Assembly: GCA_039621445.1 (NCBI GenBank)
Contig: CP154955.1
Location: 9,722,241 to 9,786,240, forward strand
Length of the DNA stretch: 64,000 nucleotides
From: Euglena gracilis
Taxonomy: Eukaryota; Euglenida; Euglenophyceae; Euglenales
Reading direction: 5' to 3'
A program made the translations under genes and the position numbers. Below, piece after piece: positions 31,223 through 42,672 of this stretch. Every line of letters starts with the position of its first letter. Within the stretch, counting starts at the first letter, position 1. The notes under the pieces are model-generated. The model was not told the DNA's origin. It saw only the letters and a program-made list of their open reading frames with translations, and ran no database searches.

Positions 31223-33899
31223 GACCCCCCCCCCCCCGGGGGGGGTCGGTTTTTGGGGGTGCCTGCCCATAGCAGGCCCTCTTCCGTCTCATTTTATACC
31301 GGCCCGGTGGCCTAAAGTGCCCAACCCCCGAAAATGGCCATTTTCAAGGGAAAATTGGCTGGTCAAAAGGTGACGGGACCCAAAGCCGACGTCCGGGGGG
31401 GGGGGGGAACTGTCATGCCCGAGAACCTATCAGGGTCCTGCCTGGGAAACTGCCAGGGTCCCTGGTACCGGCCAACCTGTCAGTGTAGGAATTTGTCAGG
31501 GTCCCTGGTGCTGGCCAGCCTGTCAGGTGGCAGTTTCGGGGGGGGGGGGAGGTATCAAAGGCACAGAGCCGCTCCCTGAGTTGGTCAAAAAACCTGGCCC
31601 TGGGCGGGGTGGCGGTGCCCCCTGACCACAGCCCTCTGGACTTCCCTCTACGCTCCAATCTGTGCCATGCGTGGGCAGTTGTTGGCCGCTCAAAAATGCA
31701 GGCGACACGCTCCGTCCAGTCTGCAATGGGAAGTGCCCCCTACTTGTGACCAGGAGTGTAGGATTCCCGCCTTTGATGAAGTGACGAATCAAAAAAACCG
31801 AATTTTTTTTCCAGTGTGAGGCTCACAATCGTCGTCCGAATCCAGTGACGGATTGAACGTAATTGTGAGCGGCGGCTTCCGAAGGGCTTGCTTCCGCTCC
31901 TTCTCCTTCCTTCGCTCGGCAGCGCTGGTTGCACACATCTCTTTAAAGACAGACAAAAAATTAAAGAGAGAGAGAGAGAGAGATATGGAGGAAAATATGG
32001 ATGGGGCTGTGATCGGACGTTGCACTTGGGAGGTGTTGAAAACCACCAGTGGTGTAGGGGCCTTTCTCTGTATTGGGGGGGGGGCGGTCCTTGAGGGGGC
32101 GGTCCTTAACTTAAAGAAAAAGAATCCCGTCCCTTACAGACCGCCCTGGATGGAGGAAGCTGTGATGAGGGACAAACATGCAGGGACAGGTGAGCTGGGC
32201 AGCCCAGTTGGCTGGCCAGCCTGCGGCCGGCCGGCCTGGCCTCCGGCCGGGCTGGACCGAACTTTATTTCACTCGCCCCCCCCCCCCCCCCCCCGGGGGG
32301 GGGCTCCCAGCCCCGATTTGGGCTGCTGGCTGGATTTGAGCTGCTGGCTGGCTGGACCCCCCCCCCCCCGGGGATAGGGTCCCCACCGGCTTAAGAAATC
32401 CCCTGGGTGTGAAAAACATGCGGCTATCATAAAATCTGCAAAAATTGAAAGAATCTGCATGGGTGCTTGAGGGCTCCAAATGAAGGTACCCCCTGGCCTG
32501 CTCACCTGGGCCTATGGGAAACGGTCACAATGTGGCATCTGCCCTCCAAAAATACCCCGGAGCCAAATTTTTGCTGTCCCCACCTCTGGGGGGGGGATGC
32601 CGAGGTGTGACAGGTGAAGAAAAAGCACCCACCTAGCGCACGCCCCTACTTTTTGTCGTTCCAGCAGTCTGGAACTTAGGCGTCCTAACTCGCATTTAAG
32701 GTTTTCAATTTTCTACTGCATATGTGCGAAATTTTGTACTCTTTTTGAAGCCCCACTTTGAGACCAATCTGTCCGGAGCGGTGCTGTAGGGAACTAACCA
32801 GGTGCACAGGTTTGGGGGGTTTGAGGGCGAACGCAGGATTTTCCCCCTGCTTCTTAGGATTTTTGATTAAGGGGGAGGAGAGGGGTCTCACACATGAGTG
32901 TGTATCAGCATGTGTATTGATGTATTGGATGCACTGCAATCTGATTCGTTGTGGTATCTGGACATCTCAAAGGTTGAATGACACTTAATCTGTCTTTCTT
33001 TTGTATTTGAGCCTTTTTTGGAGGGTTGACCCAGTCAGTACAAGCACTTTTGCAACTGAAGATAACTTGGACAACTGCGGATAGCTCCGGAAACCTCCAG
33101 ATAAAACGGATGAGACGTTCGCCCTCCAACTGCGGATAAGCACCGTAAGCACCCTTTTCTGATGCATCCGTGAAAAATACCGTTTTGTGCCAGCTCCTGT
33201 TTCAGTGTGTGTCCATCCATTTGGTGTATTTATCCATTTCTCAAATGCCGCCAGAAGCAGAAATGATGGGCACACATCCCCATGTTATGACTGTTCAAAT
33301 TTCTGGTCAATTCCAGCAAATACCTCTAAACAGGGCAGTCCTCAAGGGACGGGAAAGTTTTTTTTTCCCCTTGAGGACCCCCCCCCCTTGGGCCAAAGGG
33401 CCGGCCAAAGGACCGGACTGGGGCTTGAACAGGGTCGAAAATCAAAAAATCGAAAAACACATTTTTGACGTTTTGGGTGGATGGGCGATGATCCAAGGAT
33501 GAGAGGAATCAATTCTTTCCCCTATGTCGACCTGTTCTTGCCAAAAAGACGCCAAATTTCCTTGCCCATTTTTCCTGTGGATTTTGCATCGAATGTGCTG
33601 GGACATCCAAGTTTTTTTTTTTTATTTCCTTAAGGACCGCCCTGCCTCCATCACAGCCCCCCAACCTTGGTCTAGCTCCATCCATCAAAAAGTTGTGAAG
33701 GTAAAAATGTTTCAGAAAATTTTGTTTTTCATCGACCCAGCCCAGCCCAGCCCCCTCCAGCCCCGGACCCCCCTATCCAGCCGGATCCAGCCGGAGGCTG
33801 GACCCCGGGGGGGGGGGGTCCTTAAGAAATCCCCTGTTCACACCCGTAGGCACTAATCCTGCCGGCACACTGGAATAAGTACAACTGGGGTCATAACGG

Positions 33900-34818
33900 C
33901 AGGGAGGGGGGAAATATGCACCGTGCAGATTTTGCATTTTTTTTGCAGTGTTTCTGAGGGAAAGAACTGTTGCAGTCTTTCGCAGTCCATTTCTTTGATG
34001 CAATGAAGAATCGGATGAAGAGTGATTTTGGTGTTGCCTAATAGTCCCTCCCCCTGGCTCCTTTCGCCCAAACTTAAGCAACAGATGCTTTTCACATCAT
34101 CATCAATCAATGGAATAACACCATCCAGTTCGCTTGCCATTGCCTGAATGCTATTGACTATTTGTTTGCCAGCATAGGCATTGTGTACCAGGCACAACCC
34201 CGGCTCTGTGGAAGATAGCTCAACTGTAATCTGAACTCTGGGCACAGTCACATAAGGATTTTGGCAGAGCTGAGGGAAATTTGGGATCACAGTCACACGC
34301 GATCACGTGACCTCCTTTCCACACGCGGCATTTTGTTTCTGCTTCTATTTGTCTGAGGAAGATTACAGAAGACAAAAAGCTTTACAAGAACATTGTAGCC
34401 ACAATATTCTGCAATTGAAATGCATGCCACAAGAGTTTAGAGGCTGGCATTCAAACACATGCTTTGTTTTGTGGGTAACATATTCAAGTGGGAAAAACCA
34501 TGTTCGGGGCAGTAAAGACGGGCAATTTTGCAATATTTCTCCCACAAAACAGCATTGTAGTGCACGAAACACCATAAACAGTGTAATTTGACTAACTATT
34601 TCCATTTTTGCTGTTGTGATCTTCAAAACTGTGCAACAAATGCCAAGCGTGAATTGGGGTTGGTCAATGCAAATTACATTGATTTGGATATTCACACTAT
34701 TTCGGCTTGTTTAATGTGATTTTTTGTTGAAGTGCAGTTTTTTTTTGCAGTTTTTTTTTGCAGTTTTTTTTGCATTGTAGTTTTTGAATGACCCGTGTGC
34801 AGTTTTTCCCCCTCCCTG
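33900..34818. mobile_element. non-autonomous hAT element
   Basis: Terminal inverted repeats CAGGGAGGGGGGAAA / TTTTTCCCCCTCCCTG, flanked by ATAACGG at 33893-33899 and 34819-34825 (7 bp exact). Subterminal sequences (TGCACCGTGCAG at the left, CCGTGTGCAGTTTTT and TGCAGTTTTTT runs at the right) match those of the 3.3-kb hAT element at 54131-57422, marking one family. The interior contains a minus-strand open frame (33853-34296) unrelated by eye to the transposase. Confidence 0.8.
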
Positions 34819-34946
34819 ATAACGGTCACCCCCACTGATACTGATTCTGGTGCTGGTATTAGTGCTGGTAATCCCACTGATGCTACAAATGCTGTTGCTA
34901 ATGCTGATGATAGGCAATACTTTTCGATGAACATGGGAATGACAAT

Positions 34947-35516
34947 ATGAGTGATAGTGATAATGACAATGATAACAGCAGCAGCAGCCAACACCGATGC
35001 CATCGCAATGCACGGGAAGGTTTCACCCCTGTTTGGCTTTTGCCTCCCTCGGAAGTTTCGTCTTCGCGTCTGTACCGGCCGACTTGCCACGCTGAACATT
35101 CCACTAGCAGATGGAAGAGGCTGATGGAAGAGGCGGGGCTCCCCAATGTGGCTGGGGCTGGAGTCAGGTGCGTGACCGGCACCATGGTGTCCTCCTACTA
35201 CAACCCCCTTTGTCACCCCGGCCCTGCGTGGTCCGACGGCGGCGACCAGCTTGCCGACCCATGCGACGATGATGGACAGGCTCCCTTCCACGCTTGGGTG
35301 ATGAATGGGAGGTTGGCGCCGGGGTTCAGGACTGCCGACCTGTCCGGTGACCGTTCCCGTTCTTTGGTTTGCGGTTGCCTGCCTTTTGTGGAGGGTGTTA
35401 CATCCTTGGCCCCAAGCCTTTTGGTCTTTAGACCACCTGTTCCTTGTTTATCCCCTTGTGCCCCCAGAGTGTTTGCAATGTTCCCAACAGTTCCGTCTCA
35501 ATCTGGGCAGTTCTGA
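34947..35516 (+). CDS. uncertain open frame, possibly containing exons
   Basis: 189 codons beginning MSDSDNDNDNSSSSQ, continuing through a basic region (RWKRLMEEAGLPNVAG) and a segment MVSSYYNPL with acidic, glycine-rich surroundings. The stretch 35000-35340 is less repetitive and more GC-rich than its flanks, and the opposite strand is open too. A GTGCGT donor-like site at 35168 could end an exon. No family is recognised. It may be one or two exons, or chance. Confidence 0.2.
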   Translation: MSDSDNDNDNSSSSQHRCHRNAREGFTPVWLLPPSEVSSSRLYRPTCHAEHSTSRWKRLMEEAGLPNVAGAGVRCVTGTMVSSYYNPLCHPGPAWSDGGDQLADPCDDDGQAPFHAWVMNGRLAPGFRTADLSGDRSRSLVCGCLPFVEGVTSLAPSLLVFRPPVPCLSPCAPRVFAMFPTVPSQSGQF

Positions 35517-37263
35517 AAAAGCTCTCCCCCAGAGTTGTGATGCCAATGTCAGTAAGTTTTCCCATGTTTCCCCTTTTCCACATAATATTCAGACTAAAAT
35601 TTTTTGAGACGACTGTCGATGATTTCGTGAACTTGTATCAAAGAAAAATGAGTGTGTGTCTTTATGCATTTTTTTTTTTTTCTAGAACCTGCAAAGCCAG
35701 CGAATTAATAATTCCCTTAAGTATTTAATTAACTACCAGCTCCGAAATTATCTTCCGTTCTCCATTCTCGCCTTCCCGTCCTCTTGGAACTTGTCTATCT
35801 CCTGTCCTCTTTCCTGTCATTGTACCTGTTGACTTTTCTCCAAACAATGTCCAGCCCGAACCTGACCCATTTTGCCCTTTTTTGCCCATGGACTTTGCCC
35901 AGGAAAAAATCCATTACTGGGAGGCCACCCTTTCATGCGGCTGCAAAATAATTAAAACTGGTCAACGGGGGGGGGGGAGGGGGAACAAGGGTTTTCTTAA
36001 GCCGGAGGAGACCCTAGCTCCTGGGGGTCCAGCCAGCCAGCACCTTTTTTTCTAGCCAGCATCTCCCAGCTGGGCTGTGGACCCCCCCCCCCCCCGCTGA
36101 AGTAAAGTTAAAGTACTTTATTTCAGCAAGTGAAGCCGGGCTGGACCGAAAAATTTTCGGCGCAAAGCACCGAAGATTTTGAAAACAGTGGCCATAAATG
36201 GCCAAAAATGGCCCTTTTGGGTGTTTTTTTTTGGGGGGATTTTTCCCACCTAAATTTGGCTGAAAAATTCCAACCCATCTGGATTTTCTTGGGGCATTTT
36301 TTTGGGGGTAGCCGCCGGCTCCAGCAGCCAGTCGGGTTCGAACTCCCCCCCCCCCCACCCGGACCCCCACCCCCGGGGTCCAGCCAGCACCTCTTTCCAG
36401 CCGGGCCCAGGGGACCCCCCCCCCCCCAGGTCCTTAAGAAAACCCTTGGGGGGGGGAGGGCCTGGGGCTGGAAAAGGTCGGAAAAAGGCTGCTGGCTAGG
36501 TGCCCCCCCAGGGTGGGGTGCTCCGACTTAAGCGATGCCCTGGCCCCCGCCCCTTCCGGGGTGGGGCGAAGCTGATGCCGGGGATCCGGCCAGGGCATAC
36601 ACCGAGACATCGGGTTTTGAGTGAAAAGAAAGGTAGCAAACACATTGGTGCCTTAAAATGAACGTTTGAAACCTGCCCCCTCCCCCGGGCAGGAAACTGC
36701 CTCCAGGTTGGTCAGCAGCTGCAGAGGTAGAAGGCCCTTCGCTGTGCGGACAGGTAAGCAAGGGCTCCACAGGGGTTTCTGGGGTTCAACTGAAAGTGAA
36801 ATGCATTTTCTTCTATTTTGAAAAGCCCAGAAAATAATGCAAAAGGGCAAATCTCGGGTCAAAAAATTGATTTTTAATTGCATAATTGGCATTTTTCGGT
36901 CATTTTGCAGTTTTGATTCTTTGGCACCCGGTTGGACCCCGGGTTGGGTCCAGTTCCAGCCTGGGACCCCTATGGGGGGGGAGGGGGGCCAACTAGCAGC
37001 CTTTTTCCACCCTGCCCAAATTTTCCAGCTTCTGAGCTGGATCCCCCTGGGTTCACTAAGCGACGACCTGGCGGTGGGGGGGGGCAAACACATTTTTTCC
37101 CTGCATTTTTTGAGTTTTTCGATTTTTGGCAAAATTTGTGGTTTCTTTGCGGTTTCTTTTGTCTTTTTAGTGCAGGGATTTTTTGATTCTTTTTTGACTT
37201 TGAAAAACTCCTCATTTTGTCCCCGAGTCCAGAATTTTTGTCAGTTGTTTTGCATTTACATTT

Positions 37264-37376
37264 TTATAAATGCATATATACATATATATATATATATATG
37301 TGTGTGTGTGTATGTGTATATATACATATATAGTAAGTGTATATATATGTATATGTATATGTATATGTATATATAC

Positions 37377-37442
<66 letters not shown>

Positions 37443-37446
37443 ATAC
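37264..37446. repeat. TA/TG microsatellite
   Basis: ATATAC and TATG alternations with a (TG)7 block and a 60-base pure TA run. All open frames here are Tyr/Ile repeats and are rejected as genes. Confidence 0.95.
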
Positions 37447-37934
37447 GGGGGGGTGTTTTTGGGTGGGGGTTCCGTCCTTACATCTACTCCAGCACCCAGT
37501 TCTTGCATCCACTCTGATACTACAAAATTCCTTCATCCATTTCATCCATTCCAGGGCCTGCATCCAAGTATCTTTGGCCCAAGACGCCTGTACCTCCAAA
37601 CCTCCATCCACTGCGACACCTGATTTCACTCCGTCCAATCCAGCACATGCATTCACTCAACCTGCATCCACTCCATCCACTGAAATACCTGACTGAATCC
37701 ACCTAATACCGCCATCCGAATGTGGTGTAAAATGGAGCTCACACAACATCCCACAACACCCCCAAAAACCCCAGAATACCCCGTTCCAGAACCTTCATAT
37801 TTTCCAATACCCCAGTGCACTCCATCCACTCCAGCGCCTCCGTCCACGGCACCTGCATCCACTTAGGTCCTGCATCAATTCCAATATGTGCATCTCCAAC
37901 ACCTTCATCCACTCCATGTTACACATCCCTCTCC

Positions 37935-38395
37935 AGGGTTATGCCCAAGCACCTATGACAGATTCCAAATTTTAGCCCGCGTTCGGCTGCGGTCGGCCGC
38001 GGTCGGCTGCGGTTGGCAAAATAGTTGGCTGTGGGTGGGGGGGCAGGCCAACAAAAATGAGCATATATCACAATCACGCAATCCACTGTTGCCAACTTTT
38101 GGCCACTTTTCGCTGCTTTTGGCCAGTTTTTGATGCTTTTGGACTGCTTTTGGCCACCGTTGCCGACTTTTGGTCGATTTTTTGCTGCCTTTGCCCATTA
38201 TTTCCTGCCTTTTGCTTTCTTTTGGTCACTTTTGTTGCTTTTGCCCACTTTTTGCTGTATTTGGCTGCTTTTGGCCAGCTTTTGCTTTGCTTTGACCTCT
38301 TTTGACCACTTTTGGCCTCTTTAACCCACTTTTGACCACTTTTCTCTGCTTTTGGCCATTTTTACCCACTTCTGGCCACTTTCAGGCCACTTTAA
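37935..38395. repeat. duplicated block, copy A (TTTTGGCC-rich)
   Basis: Begins CCAAGCACCTATGACAGATT, continues with CGGTCGGCTG decamers, GAGCATATATCACAA and then a long run of short TTTTGGCC / ACTTTTGC units. It is near-identical to 58498-58905 over at least 350 bases. Similar complementary-strand units (GGCCAAAAATGGCC) follow to 38600. Confidence 0.9.
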
Positions 38396-38691
38396 ACGTC
38401 TTTTTGTTGCTTTTGACATCAAGAGCAGTCAAACGTGACCTAAAAATGGCCTAAAAGTGGCAAAAAAAAAGGTTAAAATGGCCAAAAGTTCCAAAAGCAG
38501 GAAAAAATAACAAAAAAAATGCCCAAAGTGGTCCAAAAAAGCCAAAAATGGCCTAAAATGGCCCAAGAGCAGGACAAAATGGCCCAAAAGCTAAAAATGA
38601 TCAAAAAGGAAAAGACTGCAATGAATATGGGCTTGATCTATAAAATTATACAAAAATACCAAGATGGTCCAGCATCGCTCAGAATCATTGG

Positions 38692-38923
38692 CAGGGGTTC
38701 TTTTTTTAAAAAACCCCACCCACCCAACCCCTGGGGGGCCCCCCGGGGATCCCGGGGACCCACCACTTTCCCCCCGAAAATGACCAGAAATAGCGAAAAA
38801 TGCTAAAAATAGCCCCCCTTTCAAAATTTTTCGGCACCAAAAAGTATTTCCCACCCCCTCGGGAGGGGCTCGGACACACCAACCCTACCCCCTCCCCACT
38901 GTGTCCAAGACTAAAAACCCCTG
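38692..38923. mobile_element. hAT-type MITE with exact 8-bp target duplication
   Basis: Starts CAGGGGTTCTTTTTTTAAA and ends CTAAAAACCCCTG, flanked by ATCATTGG at 38684-38691 and 38924-38931. The interior is the reverse orientation of the family (CCCCGAAAATGACC, GCTAAAAATAGC). Confidence 0.9.
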
Positions 38924-39534
38924 ATCATTGGACGTGCTCAGGTATGGGGAAGGGGGGTCCAGAAAAAAAATGCCGCCCAGAAAAAGCTGTTGGCTGGCCG
39001 GACCCCACCGGAGTGAGGTCCCCGCCTGCTAAGTGATGCCCTGGGTTTATCAGGGGAGCCAGGCAAGCAACCAAACCCCGGCAAAGAAAACAAAAATCTA
39101 CCAGTCAAAATTTGTGGTAAAGGCCGGTCAAAAATCCAAAAAATTGATTTTCTGAAACCCTTTGTTCAGACAGACATAAAGCACCCTCCTGTGACCTCAC
39201 GTTCCTGCCATTGAATAAAAAAAAGCTTATTTGGAGATGGGGTCCGTGTTTGATGCAAAAATCAGGTGGATAAGGGCTGGGTAGGAACCCTCTGTGCTAA
39301 ACATTTTTTTATTCCCCAAGCGGCCAAAAATGCCATTTTGGGCACATTTTGGGCAAATTTTTGACAAAAATGCAAAAAAAATTGAAGGAAAAAAGTTGAC
39401 CTGTTTTGGGGTCCTGGATACCCCCTCGGAGTCGGTCCGAGCCCCCCTAGCAGGTGGGGGGGGTCCACCCCCTTGGTCCAGGAGGGGGGGGGGCACCCCC
39501 CCTCTAATCCCTGTACATCTTTCTTATAACAAAC

Positions 39535-41757
39535 CCTGATGGAGGCTTCGACGGCTGGTGCATTGAACTGGAAAAGAGAAACTTTGACCACAGACCTGGT
39601 CCTCAACGCGCACAGCGTCGCCTTCGGACCGCATTTTGAAGCGCGGCAGAATGCGGAACGCGGCGGTCCGCCAGTCCATCTCCGGCCGGTACGCCAGCTT
39701 GGCCTGCGAACAGAGGGGGGAACATGCTTGTGCTTACCGACCAGGGGGGGTCCTGCTAGAGTCAGGCACCCCCCAAAGCCCCCCCCCCCCCCCCCCCGGG
39801 GGAGTCGGATCAGGTGCTATGGGGTGCCTGCCCCTAGCACCCCCCCCCCCCCCGGGGTAGGTACCCGACTAAGCACAAGCCTGGGGGGACTGTGGGAAAA
39901 CGGCGGAATTGCTGAAAAACTGAGATCGGGAGTGAACCCGTTTCGCTAGAGGGGAGGTTTCAAAAAAATACCTCCTACGAATATTTTTTGTCCCTTGCAG
40001 CATTGGGGTAGCTTTTGAGCCGTCGTCCACGTTATGCCTGACAAAAATCCAAAAAAAAACATCATTTTTTGCAAATTTGGATATTCTTTGGGTACTTTTG
40101 CCAAAAATTCGAAATCGACAAAAATTGGGAGGAAAATCTCAGATAAAATTCAAGGTAAACTAAATAACAAGGAGAAAAAAATAATATATTTTTTTAATCG
40201 AAATCATACACCGAATGACCGGACAATACAATGCCGCTGTTGCAGGACACTTCAGAAAATGATGGACTTGATTGGTGTTACCTTATGATAGATCATGATA
40301 ATTGCAACACCTCAGTGACACCCAATGAAATCCGGTGAAGACGGACTTTTATTCGTCCAAATCATTTCCCAGCAGAACTAGAAAGCGCAAAGCAAAATAA
40401 CAAACAAAAAAAAAGTAAAAAGCTAAGAAAAAAGGGGGAAGAAAACAATAAAAATTTGAGGGAAACAGAAATGGCCCCACCCCCGCTCCCACTCCCTGAA
40501 CTGCACCCAACGCACACTTTGAACGATGTGCGGTCCGTGGCGTGCAGGGAACGCTGGACGGTGAGGAAGGAGTCGCTGTACACGCCACCAGGCCAGTGTG
40601 GGAAGAAGGGCGGCGAAGTGGGGGAACAGGATGGGTTGCCGTATGGTTACGCCCCCCCCCCCCCCACGCCGGTGTTTTTTTACCAACCCCAGTGGGGAGG
40701 GGGGGTCCGGAGTGCCGATGAGTGCCTGCCCAGGCAGGCACCACACCCCGCGGGGTGGAGTTGGCACCCGACTAAAATACGGCCTGGTCCCCCCTTAGTT
40801 GCACTAAGGCTTCTTGTCTGTTTATGGCCGGCACTAACTTCGCTTCTGGCCCAGCTTGCTGTGTGGTGAGTGGCCAGGTACCCCTTACACCAGTGCTCTT
40901 TTGTTGCTGAGCCTGGCGGGGTGAGCAACTCTGGTGTAATTCCAGCGCTGTGGGGACATACACTCACCTTGTGTGGTTGGTGTGGTTCCCGTGGGTGGGT
41001 CTACACCCTTGCGTCCCAGTGCTGCTCTTGCCTCCTACCCTCTTCCCACTTTTCTGTGTGGGGTCCTGCCCCCCCCCCCCCCCGTAATGTTTACAACCCC
41101 TCGTGGGGGTCCCCCTCACCCTCCAAGCCCGGCAGGGGAGAGCATTCGCACCGGAACCCACACCAAACCCCCCTTTGGGCACTCAGGGGGGTGCCCAGCT
41201 CAGACACTCCCTCCCTTCCCCAGTCAAATAGAAACGCCGAAATTACAGGGTCCAAACAGCCCGCCACGGATGGGGGGAACGTCCAGTACAAGAGCACCTC
41301 TGCCCAGGTGAACTGGGCAGCGAATAGTAGCAACTCACTTCAAAAAAAAAGGTCACCTTTCCCAGCCAGAGCCACATTTTGTCCACTACCCGAGGAGCAT
41401 CTAAATAGCAGCCCACATGGCTGGGAACTATGGCTTCGCCCCTCAAAAGGGGGTCACGTTAGCCTCGCATTTGGAATGCCTGCCAATTCTTACTTTTTGG
41501 GGCAATACCATATGACCTGGGGGCGTCAACATGGGTGTCGATATAAATCCCAATTGCACTCCCCAAAGAGTTAAATTTGGCGTGGAAAATCGATAAACCA
41601 ACAAACAGGTTGGGTTTTTGCAAGACGCGCAGCCACGTCTGGTCTGCAAATGGCACAGACCAATCACCTCGCCGTAGCGCACCACCCCTAAATCTTTTGC
41701 CTCTGTCGAGAGGAAGCATCAAATGCACAGGTCCACACATATGCGCGCGCGCGTGCG

Positions 41758-41834
<77 letters not shown>

Positions 41835-42672
41835 GCACGCATACACGGGCGCGCGCACACACAGACAGAGAGAAAACAGACAAGCACACATACACACACA
41901 ACACAACACAACACAACACAACACACCACAACACAACACAACACAACACAACACAACACAACACAACACAACACAACACAACACAACACAACCCAACACA
42001 ACACAACATAACACACCACAAAACAACACAAACACACAGCTATGCAGAATATGCCTTCATCACACCAGCGACAAGACATAGCATGCTGTGTGGCATGTTA
42101 TTTCAGTAAAGAGGGGAGGGTAGGTGTTATTATCACTCAGCACCTGTGGCCTCGTGCTGGCTGCGTCGCTCCCAGCGGTGGATGGTGAAAATGCATCGTT
42201 CGAAGTTGGAGGGCACAGCGTCATCATCCACCTGGAGAAAGAGGCACTGGGGGGGGGGCGAACAGATGACAATGGAGGTGGATGACAATAAGACTAAATA
42301 AAGAGGAAGCAAGAACAAAAAAAATGAACTCCATTAAACTTAAAATATATTGGATACTAAAATTGAAAAAATAAATTCCTTTCGACATGAAAATAAAGAA
42401 TTTCAGCCTACAAATAAATCTATGTAAAAATACCATACACTTGCGTTAACACCACTACGACATCTGCACACTGTCTCGCATTGCAGTTCTGGGGAGGCGA
42501 TGCTGATGGCGGTCACGAAGCCCTCTGCTTCGGGGCAGAAGAGGGAAATCTTGTCTTGGTTGTGGAGGTACATGCTCTCCCTGCCAGGCTCCCACTCCTT
42601 GCTTTGGGTCCCAACTCTGAGCTGCTGTGTGGCTTTGTCTACCCACAAAATGGGCCAGGGCCAAATGAGCAT
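39535..42672 (-). CDS. IP3/ryanodine receptor-like calcium channel, N-terminal exons (partial)
   Basis: Exons in transcription order: 42672-42472, 42231-42144, about 40583-40518, 39703-39596, about 39585-39535. Borders are GT-AG, with GTGTGC donors twice. The first two join in phase 0 as DKISLF, EGFVTAISIASPELQ and CETVDDDAVPSNFERCIF. This resembles the ligand-suppressor start of inositol-trisphosphate receptors (GDI-SLY, NGFISTLGLV, PP-KFRDCLF). Exon 3 reads SDSFLTVQRSL (compare KYLTVNKRL), and exon 4 FRILPRFKMRSEGDAVRVEDQ in parts (compare FYKLRSIGDSVVIGDK). Exon 5 gives KVSLF then NAPAVEAS. Residues expected between exons 2 and 3 are missing, so at least one exon is unfound. Exons 4-5 do not join in frame without losing about 13 nt. 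The rest of the channel would lie at lower coordinates, or the locus is a fragment. M34 is an alternative start. Confidence 0.5.
40790..41060 (+). repeat. 230-bp interspersed repeat, copy 3 (full length)
   Basis: Contains every block of the family including GCTGTGTGGTGAGTGGCC and the TTGTGTGGTTGGTGTGG / GGTCTACACCCTTGCG tail. It lies between exons 2 and 3 of the IP3 receptor-like gene. Confidence 0.85.
41748..42035. repeat. (CA)n followed by (CACAA)n microsatellite
   Basis: A GCGC/CA alternation runs 41744-41855, then a pentanucleotide ACACA/ACAAC array at 41895-42035. A smaller CAACG/CAACA array lies at 42760-42870. The open frames (Cys-Val, Thr-His, Thr-Gln repeats) are artefacts. Confidence 0.95.

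Larger units (their letters stand above)
30531..33899. other. repeat-rich stretch without supported genes
   Basis: Holds a foldback with GTCCAACGACC ends (30599-30990), a copy of the 230-bp family (31058-31222), and a CTGTCA repeat (31405-31550). It also holds the GGCTGG/CCAGCC repeat (32200-32400) and the CCATCACAGCC repeat (33640-33830). The interval 32500-33350 is unique-looking AT-rich sequence in which I see no gene. Confidence 0.5.

Noticed and set aside
34692-35291. 199-codon minus-strand frame with a hydrophobic helix
   Set aside because: Its 3' part reads through the hAT element's TGCAGTTTTTT end, and the hydrophobic stretch comes from GATAATGAC-like repeats.
41688-42109. Cys/Val or Thr/His repeat proteins
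   Set aside because: Translations of (CA)n and (CACAA)n microsatellites.
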